Origin: Calycina herbarum
Taxonomy: Eukaryota > Ascomycota > Leotiomycetes > Helotiales > Pezizellaceae
Assembly (NCBI GenBank): GCA_001414485.1
Contig: LLEY01000197.1
Span: 1 to 64,000, forward strand
DNA: 64,000 bases
Direction: 5' to 3'
In this document: piece after piece, positions 46,238 through 57,832 of the stretch
Numbering within the stretch: the first letter of the stretch is position 1
How the letters are laid out: each line of letters begins with the position of its first letter
Position numbers and translations under genes: made by a program
The notes under the pieces: model-generated
The model's database searches: none
What the model was told of the DNA's origin: nothing
Seen by the model: only the letters and a program-made list of their open reading frames with translations

Positions 46238-48913
46238 ATGGACTTTGGAAGACAGGACACCTACCGCCAAGATTCGAGCGGAAAGTGGGCTGACTCTTTT
46301 GGAGAGTCAACGATTACTACGTCTACTGACTCTCACTGGGAAATTTGGGGAAAGAGTTTTATCCAAAATGATAGAGGGACATGGTCTTTTACACCTGGAT
46401 ATTTCAATTCTTATTGTCCCAAATGCACGACTATATTGTCTATGGATCCCATACCAGACTTATAGCAAACAAACTTGCTGCCATTTTACAATCTTTCCGA
46501 GTTACACACTTCGGCTTCGACTGGGTGTCATTTCTGTGCATTACTAGCGCAGCGAATGTCCTGGAAAGAGAAAGAAAAAATAAAATCCATGCTGGCGAAA
46601 CAAAAAGACAAAGAACCGTGCGAGATCGATTTGTCTCTCGAACCCCTTTTTATCCAGGTTCGTTTCTATGATTATGGCACCGAATACATCCTTCGATTTC
46701 CTCGCTTACCCGACAATCTTGCTGTGGGACATCTCGACGCCTATTACGACGATTATCATGATAATGACGCTTATAGTGGTAAGATGTTCAAGTGGTTGTG
46801 TACTGCTAGTCTAACGATTATCGTTTTAGAACCGTATAAGCCAGGTTTCTCCAGGTCGCTTTACACCAACAGTGCGACAAGTTTTGACCAGATCTCGGCG
46901 TGGATCAGGGAATGCTCATTGCACCATAAACACTGCCACCCGGCAAGAATACCTACCGAGAAGAATCAAGGGTCTGCACGGTTTCTCGCAGTTGGCGAAA
47001 CGAACAGCCCCGACATCAACTTATGCCCCACTTCTACACTCGATCTCACAACTACGACTTATATGACACTTAGCCATTGTTGGGGAAAGTTGGTCCCCCA
47101 TCGACTTCTCCAAGAGAATGTCTCGCAGTTCTTGGGTGGTATCAGAATGAGTAATCTTCCAAAGACGTTCAGGAAAGTAGTGGAGGCGACACGAAGGCTG
47201 GGAATAGAATTCATTTGGATCGACTCGCTTTGCATAGTTCAGGACTCTAAGGAAGACTGGACTATTGAGTCTCGAAAGATGCATCAGATCTACAAGAACT
47301 CATTTTTGAACCTGGCGGCAGCAGTATCCGAAGACGCCAATGGTGGTTTGTTCTACGCCAGATTCCCATTGTCAATTACTCCCTGCGCAATAGAACAAGG
47401 CACGAAAACAAAAAGACGTGCGGAAACACAATACCACAATGAAATTGGCTACAATGAGATCAAGAAGGTTCCACTCTTGAATCGGGGCTGGGTTCTCCAA
47501 GAGTGGTTGTTAGCCCCACGCACGTTGATATGTGGGAAACAAGAACTTCATTGGAAATGCGAGCAAGTTTTGGCGCACGAAGCACTTCCGGACGGGCAAG
47601 AAGCAAGGCCTGAAATAGACTGGGGATTTACTCTCAGAACATTACCGCAATCAGAGACGGAGTCGAATTCCATTCGTTGGGATCTATGGAACACAGTAGT
47701 TGTGGAATACTCTAAGAAGAAGTTGACCAAGTTTCCGGATAAGCTAGTTGCGGTAGCTGGGCTATCCTCCGACATGGGTGAAAACTGGCACGGGGTAAGA
47801 TGCCTGGCTGGTCATTGGCCATATCGATTTCTTCGAAATGGCCCCTGCCATAACGAATGCAACGCACCAACTTGGTCTTGGGCATCTGTAGATAGCGAAA
47901 TCTTTCGTCCTCATAGGGAGCAGTTGAGCGACTCCCTTCTCTTCGTCATTCACACTGAGACACAACCATTCACGCCATCGCCACTTCATACTGGAGTCGA
48001 GAACTGTTCCATTCAGGTCTGGGGCCCGATGCTCTGGACAACAATATCAAGAATATCAAATATATCAGTCCCATTCCTCTACCACAAATGGAATATCCAT
48101 CTGTTTGCTACCGATTCCTCTCAGTACGACGGTGAAACATTTCCAGATAACACCCGCCACGGCTTTCAACCAACAATACAGGGCGACATTCATCTTGATC
48201 GGCTGGAACATTTGATCGATGTCGCCACAGTATGCCTAGTGCCATTCGAGGTTCATCTCTCATCCGATAGCTGTCTGACCTTGGAAGGCCTGATTCTTGA
48301 ACCGACGAATCGGGTTAGAGGCGAATATAAACGTCTGGGCCATTTCGAAATTAAGGATGATTAGGATAAGGAGCGTGTGGAAATCTTCAATAAATTCCCA
48401 GTTTCACGTCATGGCGATGCGTTCATCGCCACTCCTCGTACAACAATCCCCAACGAGCCCTTAGAAGAGGAGGATATTCAGGATAATTCTCCTACATTGC
48501 TTTCAGGAGAAATAGTACCCGAAGTTCCGGCTTACCCACAACGTTATTACACAACTCACAACATAAGGGATCGGTGCAATTCGATCAGGGAAGACCAACT
48601 CGCAAAGGAAGAAGCATTGATAGAGCGCACGGAACGAATACGAAAGCGAATGTATAATTCGATTGATAAACTGTGGGTCGGGGCCAGTTCTGACGACCAG
48701 AAATCGATCCTTTTGTATGTTAACCCTCGTTACAACCCGCAACTAGAAGAACGATACGCCGGGGATCTGGAACCGGACGAGTATCCGCAGATCAGGTCGT
48801 TTCTCTCTATTCTTCCAATTTCTACGGCATACAGGAGAGAGCAAGGGATGCTCACTGAGGATATGTATGAGAAGGAACTTGGTGGAGGGTATTTTACTTT
48901 TAGGATTATCTAA
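46238..48913 (+). CDS. Heterokaryon-incompatibility (HET) domain protein with two in-frame TAG codons
   Basis: HET proteins act in fungal self/non-self recognition and programmed cell death. From ATG 46238 one frame stays open for 891 codons apart from TAG at 46463-46465 and 48362-48364. The N-terminal CPKC and later TGCHFCALL are the usual cysteine pairs ahead of HET. The domain core reads YMTLSHCWG, then LGIEFIWIDSLCIVQDS, SFLNLAAAVSEDANGGLF and NRGWVLQEWLLAPRTLI, followed by APTWSWASVDSEI. After the second TAG, 183 more codons continue the same frame (DKERVEIFNKF and a charged region). A long frame of that length is unlikely by chance. No intron that removes either TAG is convincing. The shorter ORF 46475-48364 alone would hold the full HET domain but lacks an ATG at its start. 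Confidence 0.78.
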
Positions 48914-49553
48914 GTTGACTAAAATTTGCTGGGAGGTGTTGCAAGCAGTTCCGTTTCGGTATTTCTGGTAATGTATCTTTGTTTTTTGGCCAAGGGAATT
49001 TCGATGATTAAACGTGTGTTTAGCAACAGAAATGAAAAGTTTATTGTGATTTTGGTGAACCAAAATTCCTATGTGACGGTCGGTGTTTCACTGTCGTGAA
49101 CATTTCAATGTAGTCAAGTATCAGTGGCTGTGGTGGAATACCCATATGTCAATACAAATCCAAGTGCTTCTTATACAAACATTAGTTTAGCTCATCGGTA
49201 TCAGGGCATGTCGACCTTTCTTTGAAGGGTCTTCTGGGCTTCAGTAATCCTAGAAGCTCACCGGATAGTCAACACAAGATTGGACTTCCAAATTCGGCTA
49301 CCGTGATTTAATGCATTCATGGGAGAAATCTTTGTTGTAAGGTTCCAAGGGGGTCGTGGTAAAACACCACCAGTGACATGGAGTTTAAAAGGTGCACCTG
49401 AACTAGGCGAGGAGCTCCACTTGAAACGATGCACTTTCCCAATAACTCAATACAAGTATGAATAGAATACCCCGCTATTTTTAGACACCCCAAGGTATTC
49501 AACTACTTCATCAAATCCCCATCTATTACCCCCCAACACTGATATTCCCCTCA
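48914..49553. other. Intergenic region, convergent
   Basis: The 3' regions of the HET gene and of the minus-strand gene ending at 49554. No supported feature. Confidence 0.4.
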
Positions 49554-50075
49554 TTAAAGTCCATTCTTCACCAACCTCTCCCCCTCCCCCTCCAACCCCT
49601 CCTCTAACTGCATATACACCACCTCCTCCTCCTTAAAGTAGTTATCCCAAGCCCAAAATGCAATCGCAGCCCCCGACACTACAATCAAGAACTTCATCTG
49701 ATCCTCCTCGTACAAATGATACGTTTCGCTACTCTCTCGGCTTTGTCTTTGCTTGTCCGTTTCTTGAATCCCTTTTTGCAGGTTGTCGTCGACTTTCTGA
49801 CGTCTTTTCGCGATTTCTTCTCGCATTCTTAGATTGTAGGGATAGGCGGCTGCGAAGTACCAGATGAAGAAGTAGGGGAAGGAGCAGACGGGACGGATTT
49901 GGTGGGATGAGAGGGCTGCCTTTGTGAGGGTTGGTCTTAGGCCTTGGAAATTGGTGAGGTGTTGTCGGGTAGGGAGAGGACGAGTGGATAGAGGACGGGT
50001 GTGGAGAGGGCGTATTATGTGTTTGGTGAGTCGCATTGAGTTGCGAAGGAATGCTTTTTGTAAGGTTGAAGACAT
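49554..50075 (-). CDS. Uncharacterised small membrane protein, probably mitochondrial
   Basis: A single frame of 173 aa from MSSTLQKAFLRNSMRLTKHI at 50075. An upstream ATG in frame exists at 50132 but would bury the presequence. The first 45 residues are rich in R, S, T and L and lack acids (RPLHTRPLSTRPLPTR), as in mitochondrial targeting sequences. A hydrophobic segment (VCSFPYFFIWYFAAAYPYNL) is followed by a charged helix (MREEIAKRRQKVDDN) and a second hydrophobic segment (MKFLIVVSGAAIAFWAWDNY). The C terminus is acidic. I do not recognise the family; the layout fits an inner-membrane assembly factor. Confidence 0.62.
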   Translation of the reverse strand: MSSTLQKAFLRNSMRLTKHIIRPLHTRPLSTRPLPTRQHLTNFQGLRPTLTKAALSSHQIRPVCSFPYFFIWYFAAAYPYNLRMREEIAKRRQKVDDNLQKGIQETDKQRQSRESSETYHLYEEDQMKFLIVVSGAAIAFWAWDNYFKEEEVVYMQLEEGLEGEGERLVKNGL

Positions 50076-50682
50076 TGTTGAGTTTGAATATATGCCAGTG
50101 AATGAGAAGATGATAATATTTGATGCTCTCAAAGATTCAGAATGTTTGCTAGATAGAAAAAGAAAGGAGTCATATTCTCCGTGTGCGTAGTTGTAAGTGA
50201 CGTGTTTAAATTACCAGACTAAGAATTTGCCGGCACTGTTGGAGTACCCCACTAAGGGTTAGTTAACAAACTTAACTTGTGAACGCTTCTTTAAAATACT
50301 AGTTAGACAGAACAGCTCCAAGTTGAATACACATACCCGTCTATAATTTGCGAACGCTTGTACGATCTACCTTACGACACAACGTTGTACGACTTGACCA
50401 AGTATAAGCGAAAATGCAAAAGGGGAACCTATTTACCCCTACAAGAGCCTCCTGACTGGATTAATCTTTGAATGTGTTGTAACCTGGAGATCGCAATAAA
50501 GCATGGTTTAACTCGTATTCCTTCCATCTAAGAATAAAAGTTGAATAGTAGAAATCCTTGAAGTACCCATCTAAACACCTCTCCATATTCAAACAACAAA
50601 TTTAATTCTCCCAGGTTGGTTTGTATGAGAACTAGTATTCTCTCGATCATTCCCAGACAACCAATTCACGAGTTAGTATGCG
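50076..50682. other. Intergenic region
   Basis: Promoter of the small membrane protein on the left and 3' region of the MFS gene on the right. No feature is supported. Confidence 0.4.
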
Positions 50683-52309
50683 CTACCGAGAATCCCCTCC
50701 TCCCTCCATCTCACTCTCATGTCCCCTCCTCGCCTTCCTCCCCACAGTCGGCAACAAAATCCACAACCCCGCCAACCCAACCAGCACAGCTAAAACCACC
50801 GGCTGTAAGCTCTCCACCCCCCTAGCCTGCGCAATAGCGCCAACAATAAACGGAAAAATTGCTCCCCCACTCCCCCCAAAAGCAGCAGCAAACCCCACAC
50901 TCCCAACATGTAAATGTCTCGGCATCATCTTCGTAACCAGTACCATAGCCGTCGGAAATAACGGTCCAAGAAAGAAGCCCAGAAACGCGACTGAGACAGC
51001 GGAAATTATGAGAGAGGGGACGAGCCAGAAGATGAGCTCAAGACTCAAACAGATGGCGATGTAGAGGAGGATGGATTTGAATTCTCCGAGTTTGGCGGTC
51101 AGGAAGGAGAGGGCGATACGGCCTACTGCCATGCCGGCCCAGAAACCGCTTGCAGTTGCACCGGATTGGAAGGAGGACGCGAAGCGGATTTTATTCATGA
51201 ATACGACTAGCCAGCCACCCAGGGATACTGAGGTATGGTGAGTTATGTATCACAGATGGAAAGGGTGAGTGGAAATGAATACCTTCTGCTCCGACATAGC
51301 CGAAAATGAAGAATGCAAAGAGCCAAGTCAATGGGTTCTTCAGTGCTTCTCTCGTACGTCCCGTTTTAGCATTTTGGCCACTTGGATTTTCAATTTGGTA
51401 AATGGCTCCGGTTTGTTTCCAAAATGTACTTGCCGAAGTGAGCAGTTCAACAGCAGCACTTGCGATCTTTATAGTTCAGTATTCTCCGACGAATTTTGTG
51501 GGATGTGGACGTACCATGAGAAAGTAGAAATAGTACCATTCAAGCCCGCCTTTGGTAAACATCAATGTAGCAATCAATGGCGCAACTGCAGCACCTATCG
51601 CATAGCAACAATGCAGTGCTCCAGTAACCTGGTTTGCATTTGCCATATTTGCAAGCCAAGCACTCCACGCCGCATCCACGAGTCCATTTCCGAAACCAAC
51701 GAAGATGAAGACGACCACGAGGACGGGGTACGGAGGATGGAAAGCAAGCACGACAAAGGCGAGGAGATGACAGAGTGGTGCGATGATAGATACACCACGC
51801 TGACCGAGATTGATGTGAACATAATTGTTTGCAATAGCGGCAAGCGTATAGCCCGCGAACGGGGAGAGGAAAACCAGAGAGACAACAGTGTAAGTTAAAT
51901 CGTAATATCTCTCAAGCTAAGATATGTAGTTAGTGATGTTTAGAGGTTGGGCATTGGGTTGGGAATACATGGGGTATCAATGCCTATCTCAGTCATCAGC
52001 TTCAATCGGTAAAATTTGAACTTGATGGTAGATACATACTCCGTAAGCTCCATCATTCATTCCAACAATAAAGAAAGACCAGAATGTTGCTAGAGTTCTC
52101 CACATGTTGATATTTGGATGGTTCCATCTTTGGCGTGCTTCAACAGCTGTTGACGGTGGGACTAAAGCACCTCTAATATCTTCGGTGACGTTGATATATT
52201 TTTGAGCAAAGGTAGATTGTTTTGGATTTTGTGGTAATAGTTGAAGTTCAATTCTTGGTGCCTCAGCGATATCAACTTCGGTCTGCGTGGTAGTGGTCAT
52301 GGTAGCCAT
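50683..52309 (-). CDS. MFS permease (fucose-permease/BSC6-like)
   Basis: Major facilitator transporter of 471 aa with about twelve membrane spans. Minus-strand exons: 52309-52040, 51983-51969, 51916-51515, 51466-51283, 51227-50683, all in frame. The second exon is only 15 nt (A-L-I-P-H). It is required to join FFIVGMNDGAYG to LERYYDLTYTVVSLVFLSPF, the order usual in this family. Later strings are GNGLVDAAWSAWLANM, YAIGAAVAPLIATL, FGYVGAEVSLGGWLVVF and GFFLGPLFPTAMVLVTKMM. The start chosen is MATMTTTTQTEVD; an ATG 48 bases further up is in frame. Substrate unknown; relatives include sugar and organic-acid carriers. Confidence 0.88.
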
Positions 52310-54104
52310 TGTTTTCTCAAGAATGATGAAAGGTGAACACCATAGAACGCGTTTCAAAAGGTTGTGCTCTTGTATGAATCCTTATGTATTCGTTTTAATC
52401 TCCGCAGGAACGTGTGAAGTTTTCTCCACGTTCTCCATGTGAGTATGAGGCGGGGGAAACAGGGATAAAGTTTACTCGGAACAACCTCGGATGACGATCA
52501 TCCGTAGTTATTAAATGGTACGCTGCTGGGGTTGAAGAGGAATAGTTGGCTTGGCTGTCGTGTTTGAGCCAATGAAATGAGGGTGAGGGAAAAGTTGCGG
52601 AAAAGTAGATAGGTATTTGATTGGCCCGTCTCGTAAGCTCTGAGAATCAGCGTCATTTGATTGTATAAGCAACTTGCCTATGAACCTTGAAATGACTCTT
52701 CACCGTCCGTTGAGATGACCCCATTTATCCACAATGAAGGCACGAAGCTATGAGATGCAGACAAGATTAGAAATCTGACGAAGTAAAGTCCGAATGGAAT
52801 ATCTGGTATTTAAGTACAAAGTAACAAAGTACTTGTTGTTATCTTGGCCTTGTCATCAAAGGTGGGATGGCAATGAACACATAGCTGGCTGACCAATATT
52901 TTGGATCAACAAGTAGAAAGAAACAAATGGTTGTATTGAGATTTCATAGAGCTTTCTGGTAGCAACCAGCCCGAAGACTGTATTTCCTCTGAGGAACAAG
53001 TACAGGTCCAAACAAACATAATCAAACAAGATGAGATGAATTATAAAAAGAAAGCACTGGTCTTTGGTATACGGAATAAAATGGAGAACTATTTGGCTGA
53101 ATATCACTCGAAATGACTGCTTCCCGTTGCGACAGGCAAAACACACTTGTGCGTCTACCAATATAGAGTAGCTAACCACCTACATCTTATAGAAAACATA
53201 TGTAGCCTTTCTGCAGCCTCGACTCCACCATGGTCGAAGCAGGCCCACTATGTGTCCCCATCTCCATCTCCACCGGGCACTCCTAGTTTCCCGATGTTTT
53301 CCGCCGTTTTGGGGGTACTTGGTCTCCGAGAGCTCGTATATGCCAATGTCAGGGTATTATGCTGGAGGTCTAGATGATTGCACTCTGCAAAATAGTTAGC
53401 TCTGGCCACAAAGAGGTTGAAAGACAAGTAACTTGCTATGGCGTGACATGGTGGTAGGTGTCTGTTAAGGCCGGTGCGACATCAATGAAAGAGGAGATTA
53501 TGGCTGGCCGAGCCCACCGCTTTTCTGCCCTGGCCTGGATATCGAGAGGTCGAGTTGAGTCGAGGTGGGTGTTTTGAGAGGGGGTCGCTCCTTGAGCGGC
53601 CTCAACGTGACACAAAGGAACTCGAAATCGCTCCTCCACTCCTAAGGTACGAGCGACTCGATATCCCGCTACTACGAGGAGGCCCCACAAGGAACAAGGA
53701 GAGTAAGAAGGGAAGGCACGACCTGGTCTACCTCCAGAGTATAAACCCCCTCCCCTCTCCCCATCCATATATATGATTTATCGTCGTCGAAAACGAATAT
53801 GTAGCGGGGGGTGGGAGGTTAGGGAGTAGGACCGTCGTAATAATCACCAACACAAGCGTCTCTGAAGCTGCATACTAAAGAGCCCACGACTAGGTTGGTA
53901 CTTGTGTGCCTGAGTCTTTTGGTGGCTTGGTGGCTTGGTGGCTTGGTGACTCGGTGAGCAAGTTCTGAAGCCATTCAGCTTCCGCCACACCCAAATTCAG
54001 CCTCTAAACTTTGGTGGAAGAATTTGATAGTATATCTACATCAACATTCATTCAACGTTTCTCTCTCTCTAATCACTCCGTCGCACCTTTCTATTGAAGC
54101 AATT
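52310..54104. other. Intergenic region with a short GGTGGCTT minisatellite
   Basis: About 1.8 kb with no supported gene. At about 53920-53956 the unit GGTGGCTT is repeated three to four times and degenerates to GGTGACTC. Frames at 53436-53776 overlap on both strands and lack motifs. Confidence 0.45.
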
Positions 54105-54535
54105 TCATGATTTCCTCATGATCAAACGTCTCTGCAATATCCAAACATGATACACCCCCCTCATCTTTCATCTGCTCCTCGACCAAGCAAGTACCTAACA
54201 GCTTCTACCTGACCAACCCTCCAAACCCTATAAACCGCCGTCCCTCTCGGATCACCCTCGTAATCAACATCTGCTGGAAAGTAATACCTATACACCTCCT
54301 CCAAACCCGCCCCACCATCCAGCAACAGCTCAAGTATTTCCACATTCCAAAGCTTAGCCGCATATTGAAGAACACTAGAATCCTTGGTCTCAAAACCATG
54401 ATCTAGCATCAATTTCACCATTTCCAACGACCCATCCTCAATAGCAAATTGAATAGCAGTCTTATCGTCCATCCCTCGTTCCAAATTCGGACTCATCCCT
54501 TTCTCGAGGAGAAATCTCACTAATTCCATCCGCAC
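54105..54535 (-). pseudogene. Ankyrin-repeat gene fragment, frameshifted
   Basis: The minus strand encodes ankyrin units: VRFLLEKGMSPNLE, TAIQFAIEDGSLEMVKLMLDHG, VLQYAAKLWNVEILELLLDGG and VEAVRYLLGRGADE. The frame then stops at 54161, but another frame at once continues EEQMKDEGGVSCLDIAETF to a stop at about 54105, so a single-base frameshift is likely. Nothing that could be the N-terminal part of such a gene is visible to the right. It is probably the tail of a once larger ankyrin protein. Confidence 0.6.
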
Positions 54536-54918
54536 GCTGCTTCGGTCACAAGCGCGCCACTCTATCTCGACAAACTTCCTCGATTACTCCGTTGTATGTT
54601 TGATAGATGGGAAATAAGCATCTACGATGGGGACAAGCAAACTATGACAACAGTACCACTGGACCTTTGAGAGCATTATTTGCTGGCCTGTTGGTCCTTC
54701 AATTCTCACTCAGCCACCACCTCTTGCCACATTTATCTTTTCTTCTGATATAACTAATTACGAGCGTGTTTCGAGATGAGTATCAACTTAACGAGCTTAG
54801 CTACACTTCTGGAGACTACAAGTAGACGGCCATTCGTAGTTTGAATATGTCTTTTTCACATCGCAACATTGCACTGATTCCTGACACACACTCTTTTTCT
54901 CTCTTCTAAAATTCCATA

Positions 54919-55391
54919 CAGTCACCGTTAACAGCTATTAACTGAGTCCCCGTTTCATACTAAAACACGGGGTTTTAGCATTACGATTAAACTCCATAGA
55001 GTACTATTTAAAACTACTACTTTCTAGATATTTAATAATTCGATAAGTTACTAACTTTTATATAATTCAAATTTATTCCTATAAATACACTCCTATATGT
55101 ATAGCGCCTTAAAGTAGAGTAAATTGGAAAAACGTTAGTTCTATATATAAATATCATAATTTTTAACTAAAAATTCCTTAGTTTGCGTAGGTACTTCTAC
55201 TTTATAAGCCTACCTTCCTTAATCAAGAATTCTAGTTATATAAAAGATTAATAATACTCAAAAGAGCTTAGAAAATTAAATATGGAGAATTTAGTTCAGA
55301 GGCGTAGTATCTCTATGTCTTTCTAAACTAGGTAAAATGGCGTTTTTTGGTAGGGCTGCACAAATCGCTTAATAGCTGTTGACTAGTACTG
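54919..55391 (-). mobile_element. 473-bp MITE with terminal inverted repeats and TA target duplication (copy 2)
   Basis: Same element as 16716-17188, in inverted orientation and of identical length. It starts CAGTCACCGTTAACAGC and ends GCTGTTGACTAGTACTG, with TA on each side (54917-54918, 55392-55393). Differences from copy 1 are scattered substitutions. No transposase inside. Confidence 0.88.
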
Positions 55392-56136
55392 TACACTTCG
55401 ACAGGAGCTTCAAAAATGGCTTTCCCACTCAAAAAAACCTTTACATTTCTACTGTTGTGGTCTCGGTGTTGCTTTCCATCTGCTGTGCTTGTAACATGGA
55501 AGTTTCCTGTGGAATACTCGTATAGAGACCTGGCACAGTCACATCTTAGCGACATTTTGCCACATCTTATCTTTAGCGGTGAACATGGTAGTGTCTCTGT
55601 ACGTCTAATCTTGGGTTACTAAACGATGCATAATACGAGAAGAAGTACTAGGAATTAACTCTTCGGAGTAGAAGACATGGCCCGGGTATTTGTACGGAGA
55701 ATGCGGATCAAATACGAATTTAATCGATAGTTTAACGTTGCACAAGATACCTGAAGATTAATTCTTCAACCCATGACCGTTGACTGTCTAACCTTAAGCT
55801 CAGCAAACACCAAGAACACGAGGTGGATTCTTGTCCTCCACTTAGTAATTGTTCGATCACAAGCATCGTTTAGTAACCCAAGATTAAAGTTTGGTAGTTG
55901 TTTTATGCTACTATCCTATTCGTTCGTCGGGGGTTCCTTCACAATGAAGCATTCGGGAGCGGGTGTCCTCCTCCGGGGTATCAACCGTGTTCCCATAGAG
56001 ATATCCTCGTGCCACATCTTCCCATGGACTATAAAGCCAGTGCTTGCCAGCTTGGAAGTAGATTTCGAATCAATTCAAATATCCCAGATTTACTTCAGAA
56101 CACTTCCTGCGCTTAACTATTTCTTCAGCCATCACA
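55392..56136. other. Region between the MITE and the secreted-protein gene
   Basis: The frame at 55416-55622 has a hydrophobic start but no family, no leader features and no continuation, so I do not call it. The right end should hold the promoter of the gene at 56137. Confidence 0.35.
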
Positions 56137-56852
56137 ATGAACTCTCTCCAACTCATCTTGGTTTTACTCTTCGCCTTCCACCTCACATCGGCTTTAGAAT
56201 CCCACAAACGGCAGATCGCACCCACTGGCCCAGAGTACAAGTTGATCGCCAAAGGAAACGATGGAGATACACGTTTCGATGGCCTTGAAAGCACGACATC
56301 CTCCCATTTAAAATGTGACTCGACTAACTACTTGTGCAGTAACCGCATACCATTCCTTTGCGGGCGCCTCCGACGCAGTATTCACAAATAAAACCAACTT
56401 CGCAGGCGATTGGCTCAATGGCACCACACCATTATTCGTATTCCCCGGCTCCGGTTACACAGCAGTTATGAATTTAGATTACAATACGCTTACTATGTAC
56501 GATTCATGGTACGTTCATTCCTCTCCATACCCATTACACCAAGCTAATATTGTTGATGACAAAGGTTAAAAGTCACGATTGATGCGAATTCCAACCCAGA
56601 GTATCAAACTGCAGCGATTGTGGATGGCAAGTTGGTTTATGAACATAGCCAAGCTGTCTATTGGAATGGATGGTTAGGTATGAGGTCTCCTTTTCCTTTT
56701 TTGGTAGCGGTTTGAGCGAGTTTGATGCTGACTGGAACTTAGCTTGTGAATGGGTTAGACTTGTTCCTCAGCTTTTCTTTGTGCATTATGATGCACATGT
56801 GGAGATTCCAAGTAACTGTGCGAGGATTGATCTCGTTGTAGAGTATCTCTGA
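56137..56852 (+). CDS. Uncharacterised secreted protein, 175 aa
   Basis: Exons 56137-56272, 56340-56508, 56565-56677, 56743-56852, in frame throughout. Residues 1-19 (MNSLQLILVLLFAFHLTSA) are a signal peptide; KR after it (ESHKRQIA) could be a Kex2 site. The mature part alternates hydrophobic and polar residues like a beta-rich fold (TPLFVFPGSGYTAVMNLDYN, LKVTIDANSNPEY, AIVDGKLVYEH). Two cysteines lie near the C terminus (ACEWVRL, SNCARI). N-glycosylation sites NKT and NGT are present. The first intron has a weak donor (GTTTCG) but a good CTAAC branch and acceptor. No family recognised. Confidence 0.65.
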
Positions 56853-57098
56853 TGAAACTCACAATTACGCGAGCGAAAGGGAGAGCAGTTCAAGTGCAAA
56901 AGTATATGACCAGATCTTTTTCTCATTCCCGAATGATTCGATTGTTTATCAGTCTTTCCGTGTTCAATAGCAAGTATCTATAACAAATGAAACAAATTTA
57001 TCCTAAAAACGATCGCCTGAACTTCATGACATCCTTGACAGCATTTAACAACCCTCCTCCTACAAATTGGATCAAATTTGCCAAATAAAATCCGATCC

Positions 57099-57731
57099 TC
57101 AGGGAAAATCTTGAGACCACCACAGCACGTACCAAGAGTCGCCACTCTCCAATGATGACGATTGGCAGTAGCGAAATTGCCTTCCAGTTTCTTCCGCGAC
57201 ATTTTCAAACCCCCACAAATCGTCATAGTGTGGGGTAACGCCGATTGCATATACTCTAGCACCCGCTTCCACAAACCTATCGAGATTGATCCCATTTGTG
57301 ATTTTCTCTGTGTCTTTCAATATCCGGTCCTGGAATTTTCCCCTGGGAACGCCCTCTTCATCCTCAAAATCCTCCTGTTGGTTTCCGCATTTCAATTCGT
57401 AGCCAATTCTTTTGTGCGAAAGGTCAGGTTTAGGGTTTGTTTCGGCATTGTAGTTTTCCACGCTGTGAGTACACCAAGCTTCAATTTCGTCCTTGTCGTT
57501 TTCGTACACGGGCTGCTCCCTCTTCATTCTGTAGGAACTCGACTTATGAATGCAATAAGCAAGCTCGATGTACAACCAGCCTTCCCAACCGGCTCTATAG
57601 CCCATGCTAGACATCTTAGAGAGCTTTTCACGATCGTTTTCGACAAAGGTGGTTATGGCTGATAGAACTGGGCAGCTTTGGATCTCTTCGGCCTCAGCTC
57701 TTGGGATGGTCAGTAGCTTTGGTTGGCTCAT
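57099..57731 (-). CDS. Conserved-looking protein with a PD-x8-ELK motif, possible PD-(D/E)xK nuclease fold
   Basis: A single frame of 210 aa with no signal peptide or membrane span. Residues 102-114 read P-D, eight residues, then E-L-K within a hydrophobic strand (KPDLSHKRIGYELKC). An earlier helix carries acids (GWEGWLYIELAY, E50 and E56). This is the layout of the PD-(D/E)xK nuclease core. The C-terminal part (FVEAGARVYAIGVTPHYDDL) could be the following strand-helix. I cannot name a family, and the motif alone is modest evidence. It lies next to a truncated HET gene. Confidence 0.6.
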   Translation of the reverse strand: MSQPKLLTIPRAEAEEIQSCPVLSAITTFVENDREKLSKMSSMGYRAGWEGWLYIELAYCIHKSSSYRMKREQPVYENDKDEIEAWCTHSVENYNAETNPKPDLSHKRIGYELKCGNQQEDFEDEEGVPRGKFQDRILKDTEKITNGINLDRFVEAGARVYAIGVTPHYDDLWGFENVAEETGRQFRYCQSSSLESGDSWYVLWWSQDFP

Positions 57732-57832
57732 ACTTGATTCTTAAAAGGAGCTATTGATGGTATTTGCGATGAAGGGATGTTGAAAGTCATCGCCAGGAAG
57801 GACTTGGAAACATGTTAGAGGCCAGTCCGTAC

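Noticed and set aside
52139..52155. CAACAGCTGTTGACGG resembling the MITE terminus
   Set aside because: It lies inside the coding sequence of the MFS permease, without TA flanks or the rest of the element.
53436..53776. Overlapping frames of 110 and 73 aa
   Set aside because: Opposite strands over the same bases, no motif in either.
55416..55622. 68-aa frame with a hydrophobic start next to MITE copy 2
   Set aside because: Looks a little like a secreted peptide, but there is no clear cleavage site, no conserved cysteines and no downstream exon.
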